Origin: Paludibacteraceae bacterium
GTDB lineage: Bacteria; Bacteroidota; Bacteroidia; Bacteroidales; Paludibacteraceae
Assembly (NCBI GenBank): GCA_017461505.1
Contig: JAFTXV010000003.1
Span: 1 to 64,000 of the forward strand
Reading direction: 5' to 3'
DNA length: 64,000 nucleotides
Below the pieces are notes generated by a model that was given only the letters and a program-made list of their open reading frames with translations, was not told the DNA's origin and did no database searches. This document shows positions 8,976 to 18,335 of this stretch, piece after piece (position 1 is the stretch's first letter; every line of letters begins with the position of its first letter). The position numbers were made by a program, and so were the translations under genes.

Positions 8976-11459
8976 ATGAAAAAGACTATTTTATTGATAA
9001 TGGGTATTTGCCTCAGTGTGCTAATGCGTGCTGAGGTTTTTCCATCTTTTGGTGTGGATAGCGTAGGTAGCGATTTCTTTCGCGAGTGGTATATCAATGG
9101 CGATTTAGGTCACTATTTAGACAACTATTCCGATTATGTAATTTACGAAGCTGAGACTACTGGTGAGTGGAACTTGGGTGATCAAAATGTATTTTCCATC
9201 TCAGGCAACTCTTTCCGCCAGAACAAATATACTTTGAATGGCATGCGCATTGATAGCCGTTACCAAGTGGGTAGTACGATGCTATATACCAATATGTTAC
9301 GCACAAATTATGTGTTGGATTACCACGAGGGAATAATGCGCTTTTCGGATGATGTGTTGCAACAACAATCGCTCACATTGAAAGGGAATGCTGGTAATTT
9401 GGGTGGTATTTCGCCAGGTACATGTGAGCTGATCAATCTCTTTCACTCCTCTGGTGAGGAGCGCACTATGGATATTCGCCCTATCGAGATGCGTAACCAT
9501 GTGATAGGTGCGGGTGGAGTAGAGGCCAGTTTTGCTATTCCTGCGTATGGCAAACGATACTATCAACATGCGTATGTACATTACGGCTGGCGCACACAGA
9601 CGGCGTTTGACCATACGGGTATCTCAGGTATGTACGCAAGTCCCTATTACACAGCTCAATTGGATGGTGAAATTCCGATGAAAGCAAATAATGTCCTCGA
9701 CAAACTGAATTACTATTTTGTGACACAAGGCAGAGGTGATTTGTATTCGGAGTTTATGTACAATCGCAACGAAGTGGCAGACCTGCAGGCATATACAGCT
9801 GCGCTGTACGGAACGAAGAAATTCGATAACGGCGGAGAATTGGTGGCAGGTTTGAGTTGGGCATTGAGCGATGTGAAGCATGATACATTATCGTTTGCTC
9901 GTAATCTATTGGATCATGATGGCGAGGCATTTGATCCATGGTATGCCGATGGCAAGACGAATGAAGCTAGTTTATCTGTGCAATACGATCAAAAACTCTT
10001 GCCATGGCTGCGTGTGCATGCCGATGGGTATAACTCGTTGGTGCATTTCAGCCCGACTACTACCACGTGGAGCAATGATGTGTATATGCAAAGCATTGCG
10101 GATAAAACACGCACGCCATTGTACACATATCATTGGCAATCATCGGCTTATGCCGCTGGTCTATTGGAGAACGAGGCAAAAATTATAGCAGAATATGAGT
10201 TGGCTCGTGGACTGCGTATGCAAGCGCATTTAGGTGTGTCGCTGGACGGAGTGCTGTTGAATGGCAAGTCAGTAGTTAGTCCTAACTGGTTGGCAAAGTT
10301 CGCTTTGGATTGGAAACCCAATTGGTGGTTCCAAATGGGATTGAACCTCTCGCATAATCGCATGAGTTATACCATGAACGAGGTACAGTACTTGAGCAAT
10401 GACTATTTGAACGGCGATATTCGTTATGCGGATGGTACATTGTTGGCAACGACGGGCGGCAAGTATCATGCAATAGGCAAAGGGCTATGGGCGCATCAGC
10501 CATCGTATGCGGTATTGGATATTCCTATTCGCTTTACATTTGACAAGCAATCAAGGCATCAGTTTGCATTGTGGTCAAGTATTCGCAAGTATTACAATAT
10601 GTGGTTTACGGATTACACGGATGGGCTGGATGCGAATATGTTTGCTCAAGACGGTTTGTATTATTGGCGAGAGGGTGAGAAGCATTATACGGTAGGTACG
10701 CAACCCTTGGACTTGATGAGCGGTACTATAGGTGGTCGCACACCATACTACATGTCGAATGTGGCAAAGTACTCGTACACTGGAAAGAAGGTGTTTGTGA
10801 GTCTTTCTTGGCAAAGTTATTTGATGGCAGGATTATCCACGATTGGTAATGGCCCGCTGCATAATAATATCGGTGTGTTGGGAGAGTCAAGCGCCAATCC
10901 GAATGCGTATAGAGCGGCTCGAGAGGGAAATTTGCCATATCAGGGCAATAGCCGATTAAACCAAGACAAGTCGTTTATTCTTCGTTTACAAGTGACGTAT
11001 AATGTTTGTAAGTATTTCTCTGTAAGTTTGAATGGAAAATTCAAAGATGGCCAGCCTTTTTCTAACTTTATTGCCGAACCATACTCGGTGAATGGATATC
11101 AGCAAGTGGCTATTTGGAATGATGATGCCAAAGGTATCAACATGAGTAATAAGGCTTTTGGTAAACGCGAAGATGCCTTCTTTAACTTTGATTTACGTAT
11201 GACAGGTCGTTGGTGGATCAAGCAAATACCATTCCAATTGGACGTGACATGCTATAATATCTACGATTTTGGTACGGCATTAACGGAATATGTGTTTGAT
11301 AAATATGATCACCCTACGTATCCATACTGGACGAATGATCGTGGCATGCAGAGTATGCACGAAAGCCGTACGTCTATGTCATTGTGCATCCCTCGTGGTT
11401 TGTTGATGACTCTCCGTATCGGATTGGAGGCGGATAAGCACCATCCACATACACCATAA
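8976..11459 (+). CDS. Large outer-membrane beta-barrel protein, TonB-dependent-receptor-like
   Basis: 827 residues with signal peptide MKKTILLIMGICLSVLMRA. Residues of about 50-150 (SISGNSFRQNKYTLNGMRID...LTLKGNAGNLGGISPGT) resemble a receptor plug. The rest is rich in alternating aromatic strands typical of a barrel of 20 or more strands (LRMQAHLGVSLDGVLLNGK, KYFSVSLNGKFKDGQPFSNF). There is no carboxypeptidase-like N domain, no SusC signature and no clear TonB box, so it is not an ordinary SusC. It starts 41 bp after dnaJ. Its last 81 bp overlap the opposing O-antigen-ligase gene. Substrate unknown. Confidence 0.7.
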   Translation: MKKTILLIMGICLSVLMRAEVFPSFGVDSVGSDFFREWYINGDLGHYLDNYSDYVIYEAETTGEWNLGDQNVFSISGNSFRQNKYTLNGMRIDSRYQVGSTMLYTNMLRTNYVLDYHEGIMRFSDDVLQQQSLTLKGNAGNLGGISPGTCELINLFHSSGEERTMDIRPIEMRNHVIGAGGVEASFAIPAYGKRYYQHAYVHYGWRTQTAFDHTGISGMYASPYYTAQLDGEIPMKANNVLDKLNYYFVTQGRGDLYSEFMYNRNEVADLQAYTAALYGTKKFDNGGELVAGLSWALSDVKHDTLSFARNLLDHDGEAFDPWYADGKTNEASLSVQYDQKLLPWLRVHADGYNSLVHFSPTTTTWSNDVYMQSIADKTRTPLYTYHWQSSAYAAGLLENEAKIIAEYELARGLRMQAHLGVSLDGVLLNGKSVVSPNWLAKFALDWKPNWWFQMGLNLSHNRMSYTMNEVQYLSNDYLNGDIRYADGTLLATTGGKYHAIGKGLWAHQPSYAVLDIPIRFTFDKQSRHQFALWSSIRKYYNMWFTDYTDGLDANMFAQDGLYYWREGEKHYTVGTQPLDLMSGTIGGRTPYYMSNVAKYSYTGKKVFVSLSWQSYLMAGLSTIGNGPLHNNIGVLGESSANPNAYRAAREGNLPYQGNSRLNQDKSFILRLQVTYNVCKYFSVSLNGKFKDGQPFSNFIAEPYSVNGYQQVAIWNDDAKGINMSNKAFGKREDAFFNFDLRMTGRWWIKQIPFQLDVTCYNIYDFGTALTEYVFDKYDHPTYPYWTNDRGMQSMHESRTSMSLCIPRGLLMTLRIGLEADKHHPHTP

Positions 11460-12665
11460 TATAATCCCATCAAACCGACCAAACATACAGTCGGTAAGCA
11501 TATTGAGGGCGTAAAGTGTAAGCAGTATGACTGCTGACTTACGTCCTCTTTTTGTATAGAAAAGAGGAATGCTAATCCATGCTAAGATAAAGAATATCAT
11601 ACCTGGAATGCCGATTTCTATCCATTCTTCAAGGTATTGATTGTGTGTGGCATAGCAGCGTTGGGTATAATGCTGCAATCCTGCTTCGGTGTATTTTTTT
11701 TGCAAATAAGGCGTGCTTTGTCCTGCACCTAAACCATAAAGTGAATAGGCTTTAGGAGTATCTAGAGCCAATCCCCAAATGTTCAAACGAACATTCTCAC
11801 CCTTCTCAACATTTCGAATAGACAATAATCGTGTATAGTTAAAATCTTGCATACGAGGGTGTTGGCTCAATGCAAATAATCCTACTGCGCATGCGAACAT
11901 AATAAGTGCAATCTTATAGCGAATATGACGGATAGGTAATTTATATAGCAACCATATGGAGATAAGGGCTACACCTGATAGGATTGATGCTCGAGAGCCA
12001 GTCGCTACTATAAAACTAATCATCACAATCATTCCGCCAATAAGCAGGAACCATCCTTTGTATTTCCCAAATTTGCTCAAGATATCTTTGCGGATATATA
12101 AAAGCGCCATTATACCCATCATCTCTATGCTACAAAGGAATAGACGGTGTTTAATATAGGAGATTTTTCCAGCAAAGAAGTCAAAAGTTAGGGAATTGAG
12201 AGGACGAGTTCCTATCTCAAAATTGAAAACATTAGCATTGCAAACCCAAAAGAGTGTAAACGTATATATTGCAGCTGCAGCAATGCATGAAATGGCTAAT
12301 ACTTTGCAAATTTGTTTCCAATCATATAGTGAATTGACTCCCCAAATACCTACGGGTATAAGTAGCCCAAAGAACATATATCGCTCCAATTGCCAGCCAT
12401 AAGCATCCATATCTGCCGCCCAAAGACCAGAGACAATCTTCCATAAATACCATGCGCCAAACATCAAGAATGGTATTGCTTTACGCCAATCTTCCTTATT
12501 TGGCTTGGTACAAAAACGTCCTTCGAATACCCATGTTGCAAACCACGCAACGCTGGCATAACGCAAGAATAGTTGTGGAAATGGTAGTAGAGCTACTGTC
12601 ACCAAAAATAATGTATAGTTGAGCTGTCCGACAACGGATCTGTATTTTTGCAGAAAATTAGTCAT
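11379..12665 (-). CDS. O-antigen ligase / Wzy-like polytopic membrane protein
   Basis: 428 residues with about ten to twelve hydrophobic segments and a large loop holding the family's arginine/histidine-rich patch (GLGAGQSTPYLQKKYTEAGLQHYTQRCYATHNQYLEEWIEIGIPG). 'HNQYLEEWIEIGIPG' matches the Wzy_C/O-antigen-ligase core. The family joins polysaccharide to lipid A-core or polymerises it at the periplasmic face. It overlaps the upstream glycosyltransferase-kinase by 8 bp, so it is translationally coupled and probably acts in the same LPS pathway. Ligase versus polymerase cannot be decided here. Confidence 0.8.
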   Translation of the reverse strand: MTNFLQKYRSVVGQLNYTLFLVTVALLPFPQLFLRYASVAWFATWVFEGRFCTKPNKEDWRKAIPFLMFGAWYLWKIVSGLWAADMDAYGWQLERYMFFGLLIPVGIWGVNSLYDWKQICKVLAISCIAAAAIYTFTLFWVCNANVFNFEIGTRPLNSLTFDFFAGKISYIKHRLFLCSIEMMGIMALLYIRKDILSKFGKYKGWFLLIGGMIVMISFIVATGSRASILSGVALISIWLLYKLPIRHIRYKIALIMFACAVGLFALSQHPRMQDFNYTRLLSIRNVEKGENVRLNIWGLALDTPKAYSLYGLGAGQSTPYLQKKYTEAGLQHYTQRCYATHNQYLEEWIEIGIPGMIFFILAWISIPLFYTKRGRKSAVILLTLYALNMLTDCMFGRFDGIILWCMWMVLIRLQSDTESHQQTTRDAQ

Positions 12666-14070
12666 ATAAATTAGTTATTCCATGTTTCACATGTTTTTTC
12701 CAACGATGTGTAATGATATAGTTGATTACAAAATCTTTATCCTTGCCCAAAGCTTCCGCAAAACTAGCGCCTAGGATAGAGAGTGCTTCTTTATCAATAT
12801 TGAGTCGCTCGAAGAGTTGTAATCCCTTCTTAAGTGGCATTTTTCGGTAAAATTTAATGCGATTGAGGTCAATGATCTCAATTTTGCTACCATCTTCATT
12901 AAACAGAATATTTCCACCCGAATAATCTTGATGAAAGATCCCGCGTTGATATAATTCGGCAGTGAATCGTCCGATAGATTGTAAGATTCGTTCTCGATTT
13001 GGAAATATTCTGTTGTGAATCAAATCGTTGAATGTATATTTGCACTCCGATTCTTGGCATACATACCAGCTTTCATGCAATACACCACAATAACGAACCT
13101 CACGATATGCAATAGGTTGGGGAGTCAGTCTTTCCAAGCGATGAGCGTATTCGTAACTACGCTGTGCTTTTGACTTACAAAACCATCCATAAATAATACC
13201 TCTCCACCAGGATGGCGTCGCAAACTGCTTGGAAATGAAGCCGTTGTATCTACGCAAGGTATTTCGTTTGGCATAGATAATCTCTCCTTTCTCCCAGTCA
13301 GAATACTTACCCTGCTGTCTTTCGCTGCGGAAGAAGTTGATAAAACGCGACCATGAGCGATGGTAGTGCAAAGGACCGCCAAGATATTTTTGCATATATT
13401 CAGGATGTCGACGATTGATGGCGTCCACGATAATCTTTTTGCGACCTTTGGCGAGAACCCGTCGAGAATTGATAGATATTCGGTAATAGAATAGCACTTC
13501 ATCAAGTTTGTGGAATGTTCCACCTAACTCCATCATGCTCAACCAAAAATCCCAATCCTCACGGTAGATTTCTTCTTCGCAATATCCACCACATGATTCC
13601 CAATCTACTTTGCGATATAGAGCTGTGGCTGGAATCATGTTTTTGCGAGCAAGAAGCGAATGACTGAATTTTGGCAATTGCCATTCTTTATCCATAACCC
13701 CAAACAACCAGCATCGGCATCCTACCACGCGAATCGTATTATCTTCTTGAATGGCTTTCACTGCTTTTTCGATAAACGTATCTGCTATCTTGTCATCTGC
13801 ATCAACGGGTAATATATATGTACCTTTGGCTGCGGTGATGGCAGCATTTCGTGCTGCGGATACGCCTCTATTTTCTTGAGCAATCACTTGACATTCCGTG
13901 TGCTGAGTACAATATTTTTGTGCAATGCTTAGACTATCATCACAGCTTCCGTCATCCACCATCACGACCTCAAGAGGTCGGTAAGTGGATGCCAAAATAC
14001 TATCTAGCGTCTCTTGTAAAAAGGGCGCAGCATTGTATATGGGCACTATGACGGATACTAGAGGCTTCAT
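12658..14070 (-). CDS. GT2 glycosyltransferase fused to a Kdo/heptose-type LPS kinase
   Basis: 470 residues with two enzyme domains. Residues 1-250 are a GT-A family 2 transferase: VSVIVPIYNAAPFLQETLDSI, VVMVDDGSCDDS at 36-46, the metal-binding PVDADD at 88-93, and YREDWDFW at 169-176. Residues of about 275-430 form a RIO/WaaP-like sugar kinase with catalytic loop HQDYSGGN (380-387) and metal-binding DLN (401-403). Such kinases phosphorylate Kdo or heptose in the LPS inner core. One polypeptide could therefore add a sugar and phosphorylate core. It overlaps the upstream GT gene by 4 bp (ATGA). Sugar identity is unknown. Confidence 0.85.
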   Translation of the reverse strand: MKPLVSVIVPIYNAAPFLQETLDSILASTYRPLEVVMVDDGSCDDSLSIAQKYCTQHTECQVIAQENRGVSAARNAAITAAKGTYILPVDADDKIADTFIEKAVKAIQEDNTIRVVGCRCWLFGVMDKEWQLPKFSHSLLARKNMIPATALYRKVDWESCGGYCEEEIYREDWDFWLSMMELGGTFHKLDEVLFYYRISINSRRVLAKGRKKIIVDAINRRHPEYMQKYLGGPLHYHRSWSRFINFFRSERQQGKYSDWEKGEIIYAKRNTLRRYNGFISKQFATPSWWRGIIYGWFCKSKAQRSYEYAHRLERLTPQPIAYREVRYCGVLHESWYVCQESECKYTFNDLIHNRIFPNRERILQSIGRFTAELYQRGIFHQDYSGGNILFNEDGSKIEIIDLNRIKFYRKMPLKKGLQLFERLNIDKEALSILGASFAEALGKDKDFVINYIITHRWKKHVKHGITNLYD

Positions 14071-14786
14071 ATACGGTCTTTCTTTTGGGTAATTTTGCGC
14101 CAGTAGTATAGTAGGGGATTAGTATATTTCAGCCGTTTCCAAGGACGTGATGCGTGTGGAAAATGCAACACAGGATTAGCTAACATAAGTAGATTGCGAA
14201 ATCCCAACGCTAACGACCAGTGTGAAATGGTGACATCATACCAATTCTTTGTTGGGTCAAGCTGTTGGAAATCTGCTTTATGCAGCAACTCGTTGGTCAG
14301 TAATGTACAGCAGAACGAAAAACGTTTTTTAGTGTTAATCGTCTTCTTTGTTAAAAAACGATAACGCAAACGACGCAAGTAATGGTATGGGAAATTATAT
14401 TCTCCTTCTTCATTTACGGTTACTGCTGCTACCATACCAACATCTTGTTGCACCTCATCTACCATTCTCTCAAAGGTGTTAGGTTGAACAATCACATCAC
14501 TCTCCACAATCACCAAATGCTTATCTTCTGCTAGCGCTTGTTCTTGAGCCAACTGCAATACCAATCGGTAGTTAGGTGACGGATGATCGGTCAATTCGGA
14601 TATATGCATTACGTTAATACCAATTTCTTCCGCCAGCTCATCTAAGCGCAGAGCATTTTCAGTTAATGAGTTATCATCATAAACGCACAATGTATGTCCA
14701 CTTGAAACTACTGCACGAATTGCTTTTTCCGTCAACTCGATTGAGTCTTTGACAGGCATAATGATATGTAACTGAGATTGTGGCAT
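14067..14786 (-). CDS. GT2-type glycosyltransferase, probable LPS core
   Basis: 239 residues. The fold begins HIIMPVKDSIELTEKAIRAV with CVYDDNSLTEN at about 34-44, and VIVESDVIVQPNTFERMV near residue 92 supplies the acidic DXD-like site (ESD). The C terminus is basic (RPWKRLKYTNPLLYYWRK), as in membrane-associated LPS transferases. No signal or transmembrane segment. It lies directly between lptB (no gap) and the GT2-kinase fusion (4-bp overlap), so an LPS-core role is inferred. Donor and acceptor are unknown. Confidence 0.75.
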   Translation of the reverse strand: MPQSQLHIIMPVKDSIELTEKAIRAVVSSGHTLCVYDDNSLTENALRLDELAEEIGINVMHISELTDHPSPNYRLVLQLAQEQALAEDKHLVIVESDVIVQPNTFERMVDEVQQDVGMVAAVTVNEEGEYNFPYHYLRRLRYRFLTKKTINTKKRFSFCCTLLTNELLHKADFQQLDPTKNWYDVTISHWSLALGFRNLLMLANPVLHFPHASRPWKRLKYTNPLLYYWRKITQKKDRI

Positions 14787-15542
14787 CTATTCCTCCACTC
14801 TTGTCTTCTTCTTCAATTCAAAATCTCTACCCAAATAGTTCTTTCTTACAATTGGATTTGCTGCCAACTCCTCTGGTGTGCCATGGAAAAGTATCTTTCC
14901 CTCAAACAGCAGATACGCACGGTCAGTAATCATCAGCGTCTCATCCACATTATGGTCCGTTATCAAGATGCCAATATTTTTGTCCTTCAATCGCCAAACC
15001 ACATCCTGAATCTCTTGTACTGCGATAGGATCCACACCTGCAAAAGGCTCGTCCAACATCACAAACTTGGGCTCAATAGCCAAACAGCGCGCAATCTCCG
15101 TACGGCGGCGCTCACCACCAGACAAACGGTCACCCAAATTCTTGCGCACGTGTCCAAGGTTAAACTCTTGTATCAGTTGCTCTAACTTCTGCTGTTGATA
15201 TTCTTTGCTGAAATTGGTCATCTCCAATACCGACAAGATGTTATCTTCCACACTCATCTTGCGGAATACACTTGCCTCCTGTGGTAGATAGCCAATACCC
15301 ATTTTGGCACGTGTGTACATTGGCATACTGGTAATATCCATATCATTGAGGAATATCTTTCCACTATTCGCTACTACCAACCCAGTAGTCATATAGAACG
15401 TGGTCGTTTTACCCGCACCATTGGGACCCAACAATCCAACAATTTCCCCCTGTTCAAGGTGGATACTCACGTCATTCACTACGGTACGCTTGCCGTACTT
15501 CTTATATAAATGCTCTGTTCTTAATCTATCCATGCCTTTCAC
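14787..15542 (-). CDS. lptB: LptB, ATPase of the LPS export transporter
   Basis: 251 residues. LptB powers LPS extraction from the inner membrane with LptFG. Walker A is GPNGAGKTT (39-47), followed by the LptB-typical Q-loop context [20 protein letters not shown], signature LSGGERRR, Walker [14 protein letters not shown] and H-loop [10 protein letters not shown]. The start could be 15542 (MKGMDRL) or the third-codon-later ATG at 15533. It follows xth closely and immediately precedes LPS glycosyltransferase genes, which supports the assignment. LptFG are not nearby. Confidence 0.92.
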   Translation of the reverse strand: MKGMDRLRTEHLYKKYGKRTVVNDVSIHLEQGEIVGLLGPNGAGKTTTFYMTTGLVVANSGKIFLNDMDITSMPMYTRAKMGIGYLPQEASVFRKMSVEDNILSVLEMTNFSKEYQQQKLEQLIQEFNLGHVRKNLGDRLSGGERRRTEIARCLAIEPKFVMLDEPFAGVDPIAVQEIQDVVWRLKDKNIGILITDHNVDETLMITDRAYLLFEGKILFHGTPEELAANPIVRKNYLGRDFELKKKTRVEE

Positions 15543-15544
15543 CT

Positions 15545-16309
15545 TTAAACTTTCACCTCTAAACTAACTGGACAATGATCCGAATGTACTACCTCTGCCA
15601 ATATTTTCGCATCCTTTACGCGCCCTTTCAATGGCTCGCTCACCCAATGATAATCAATACGCCATCCTACGTTTCTCGCCCTTGATCCTGCGCGGAAACT
15701 CCACCAACTATATTTTTCTGCACTTTGGTCGAACATGCGGAAAGTATCCACCATGCCACTCTCTTCCCAGCGGTCTAGCCATGCACGTTCTTCGGGCAGA
15801 AAACCACTCACACCTACTTGGCGTTTCCAATTGTTAATATCAATAGGCTTGTGCGCAATATTATAGTCGCCACATACCACGATATTAGGCCTCTCTTTGC
15901 GTAAATCATTGATCCATATTAGGAAATCCTCCAAAAACTCCATCTTGTATTCATACTTCGGACCTTCTGCTTCGCCCGATGGGATATACACGCAAACCAC
16001 CGTCACATCGCCATAGTCTGCACGAATCACACGGCCTTGACAATCGTATTTATGATTCCCCATGCCAATTACCACACGATCGGGAGCAACACGCGTAAAA
16101 ATAGCCACACCCGAATATCCTTTCTTCTCTGCCGAATGGATATAGCTTTGATAACCAAGCTCTTGCATGGTCATCACATCTATCTGCTCAGGCTGTGCTT
16201 TACTCTCTTGAATGCAAAACACATCAGGTTGCTCTTCAGCTAACCAGTCAAACAAACCTTTGTTGATGGCACTGCGAATGCCATTCAAATTATACGAAAT
16301 AATCTTCAT
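15545..16309 (-). CDS. xth: Exodeoxyribonuclease III (AP endonuclease)
   Basis: 254 residues from ATG at 16309; a TTG six bases upstream could also initiate but gives no better context. Cytoplasmic repair enzyme of the exonuclease/endonuclease/phosphatase fold that cuts at abasic sites. Visible motifs are the N-terminal YNLNGIRSA, metal ligand QESKAQ (about 36-41), VCGDYNIAH with catalytic Asp/Asn, [19 protein letters not shown], and C-terminal [11 protein letters not shown]. It sits tightly inside an envelope operon: 2 bp to lptB and nearly abutting the protease gene. That looks like a passenger arrangement. Confidence 0.95.
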   Translation of the reverse strand: MKIISYNLNGIRSAINKGLFDWLAEEQPDVFCIQESKAQPEQIDVMTMQELGYQSYIHSAEKKGYSGVAIFTRVAPDRVVIGMGNHKYDCQGRVIRADYGDVTVVCVYIPSGEAEGPKYEYKMEFLEDFLIWINDLRKERPNIVVCGDYNIAHKPIDINNWKRQVGVSGFLPEERAWLDRWEESGMVDTFRMFDQSAEKYSWWSFRAGSRARNVGWRIDYHWVSEPLKGRVKDAKILAEVVHSDHCPVSLEVKV

Positions 16310-16311
16310 CC

Positions 16312-17961
16312 TCAACGTACTATCTTATGATTTCCTTTCGATGTCACCACTACATATGTACCATGTGGCAGACCCTCAATATCAGTGGTCATTTGTTTTT
16401 GTCCCAAGATATTGTATATGGCTATTACTTGTGTAGCAGTAGCTACCTCTTCCACCGCTGTCTCAAAGTCAAAGTCAGGGTCATCCACGCCACCCTTGTA
16501 TTTGAAATAGATTACGCCATCTTTTTCACGCACCTGTTCAATGCTGTGATCTGTAATTCCCAGATATTCCGTCGCACCAGCAGGAAACAGGTCTCCTGGC
16601 TTCCCGTCATAACCATTTTGCTTTGAGTTGGGGGTCATACCATCTGCTTCAATCAAATCTACACCCATACTTTTGGCGGTGTTATTCACGGTATTTTCGT
16701 CCCATTTTCTGTAGCTATATTGTATCTTAGTCAGCATCATTCCATGTCCAGGCAAGTATTCATCCCAACTTTTCTGTTGCCTATTCTCCAATAGGTAGAA
16801 ATTGGTAGGTTTTGGGTCGTTACCAATCAAATTATGTTCATCACTCGAGGAAATGAGCAACGCACGATTGCTCTCCTTAAGGTCTTGTAATGTTATATTT
16901 GCTGTATCAACAATCAATTCAGGCATCAACCATCCCATCATAAATCGTTCATATGCTGAGTAAGCAGGTGGTGTGTTCATGTCATTATTGTATGGACCAT
17001 AATCCAAAATGTCCCAACTACCCAAAGTTTTATGTGTTTGACCTTCTGTAGTGTATAGATCGGGCAATCCTAATACGTGGCTAAATTCGTGGCAGAAAGT
17101 ACCGATACCTGTGTGTTGTTTTGTGAAATAATCCAACTCATTGCCGCAGGCATACAAGTCCACATACTTACCATCCACCTTACAGGTAACTCCTGCATCC
17201 AGGAGCCAATATGAGTGAGGCCAAATGGTGTTCTCTGCGCCACCATCGGCTTCACCATATCCCGCATAAATTACATACACAAAATCTATATATCCGTCAT
17301 TATCATTGTCGTATAGACTGAAATCTACACTATCGTCCACCAACTCGCATGCTTCTTTTACCATGTCCCATGGTGCATTATCAAAGTCTTTTTTCTCATT
17401 ATATTTACCATAGTAATCCATGTTTTTGCTCACCGTCACTGGACCTACTACATCGAATTGCGGACTATACTGTCCATTGGACGAGTCATAAAAATACTTC
17501 CAAGCAGAGCCTTCTGATGTTACAAAATACTTTCTACCTCCGTAGTTATACGAATAATCTCTTGTATAGTTCTTGCCAATCAGCATACTATCCATTTCTG
17601 CCTTATCCGTCGTAAAAGCCACATCGGTAAAATTTACCAATATCACCAATCCGCGAGGAGCTATGTTCAGAGGAGTAGCCACTTTTTGTGCTTGTGCCAC
17701 ACGACTAGGTGCTGCCATCTGTTTGGTTCTTATCTCTTCTGCACTCAATGCTTCCGTCACTTGGTAAAACCCATTCTCATCCACTTTTAGCCATTCGCCT
17801 TTTGTGTTGGTCATCCAACGAAAATGCTCATCACCATGTTGATATACAGTGATTTGACTGCCATCTGGCTGTGTCTTTACTATACCTCCTCTGCGTGCAG
17901 GTATGGCCCATGCCGAGCATACCATCACACTCAATACTGCTATTAATCCTATCTTTTTCAT
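16312..17961 (-). CDS. M6-family secreted metalloprotease with type IX sorting tail
   Basis: 549 residues. Signal peptide MKKIGLIAVLSVMVCSAWA. Residues 21-70 form a small prodomain (QPDGSQITVYQHGDEHFRWMT...GFYQ). The catalytic domain spans about 100-430 with the zinc motif HEFSHVLGLPD at 291-301 (ligands H291, H295, D301; catalytic E292) and a calcium-like loop YDNDNDGYIDF at 217-227. The C terminus, VIAIYNILGQKQ...LPHGTYVVV...HKIVR, is a classic type IX secretion sorting domain, so the enzyme should be exported and surface-attached or released. It follows, 4 bp downstream, a gene encoding a free copy of its prodomain. Confidence 0.92.
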   Translation of the reverse strand: MKKIGLIAVLSVMVCSAWAIPARRGGIVKTQPDGSQITVYQHGDEHFRWMTNTKGEWLKVDENGFYQVTEALSAEEIRTKQMAAPSRVAQAQKVATPLNIAPRGLVILVNFTDVAFTTDKAEMDSMLIGKNYTRDYSYNYGGRKYFVTSEGSAWKYFYDSSNGQYSPQFDVVGPVTVSKNMDYYGKYNEKKDFDNAPWDMVKEACELVDDSVDFSLYDNDNDGYIDFVYVIYAGYGEADGGAENTIWPHSYWLLDAGVTCKVDGKYVDLYACGNELDYFTKQHTGIGTFCHEFSHVLGLPDLYTTEGQTHKTLGSWDILDYGPYNNDMNTPPAYSAYERFMMGWLMPELIVDTANITLQDLKESNRALLISSSDEHNLIGNDPKPTNFYLLENRQQKSWDEYLPGHGMMLTKIQYSYRKWDENTVNNTAKSMGVDLIEADGMTPNSKQNGYDGKPGDLFPAGATEYLGITDHSIEQVREKDGVIYFKYKGGVDDPDFDFETAVEEVATATQVIAIYNILGQKQMTTDIEGLPHGTYVVVTSKGNHKIVR

Positions 17962-17965
17962 GTAG

Positions 17966-18268
17966 TTAATTAGTTTTTACCTTTCCGTTTTCACTTTTCA
18001 CTTTTCTGCATGTCGCCACAATCCTTCCGTCTTTCTTTTTCTTTGCGTAGCAGATATATCCTTTCTTATTCTCTTTTACGAGCGTTTTTCCGTCTTCCAA
18101 TGTCATCCAATGATGACGCTCGTCGCCGTGCAAACGCACATATACTGTGTCGCCATTAGGCTGCACACGTTCAATCACGCCCTTATATGCGGGCACTCGC
18201 GCTGGCTTCTGCTGTGCCCAAACGCACAATGCACTACCAATTGCCAATATCAATAATACTCGTTTCAT
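17966..18268 (-). CDS. Small secreted prodomain-like protein next to M6 protease
   Basis: 100 residues. Signal peptide MKRVLLILAIGSALCVWA. Residues 24-75 (PAYKGVIERVQPNGDTVYVR, LHGDERHHWMT, then G..LV...KGYICY) align directly with the prodomain of the adjacent M6 protease (PARRGGIVKTQPDGSQITVY, QHGDEHFRWMT, GFYQ), sharing QPxG, HGDE, WMT and GY. No catalytic domain follows; a Lys-rich tail ends the protein. The stop is 4 bp from the protease start, so the two are co-translated. Inferred role: prodomain acting in trans as inhibitor or folding helper, or a remnant of a duplicated protease. Confidence 0.7.
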   Translation of the reverse strand: MKRVLLILAIGSALCVWAQQKPARVPAYKGVIERVQPNGDTVYVRLHGDERHHWMTLEDGKTLVKENKKGYICYAKKKKDGRIVATCRKVKSENGKVKTN

Positions 18269-18335
18269 ATTCTAACCTTTAACCTCTAACCTCTAAACTG
18301 TAGCCCGAAGGGCGTCCTCTAAACGGAGCGCGTAG
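18269..18335. repeat. Heptamers plus GGACGCCC palindrome between mlaF and the prodomain gene
   Basis: TAACCTCTAAC-type heptamers are followed by a unit that on the - strand reads AGAGGACGCCC-ttc-GGGCTACAG, then a GAGCGCTACGCGCTC palindrome which reaches into the mlaF 3' end. Confidence 0.6.
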
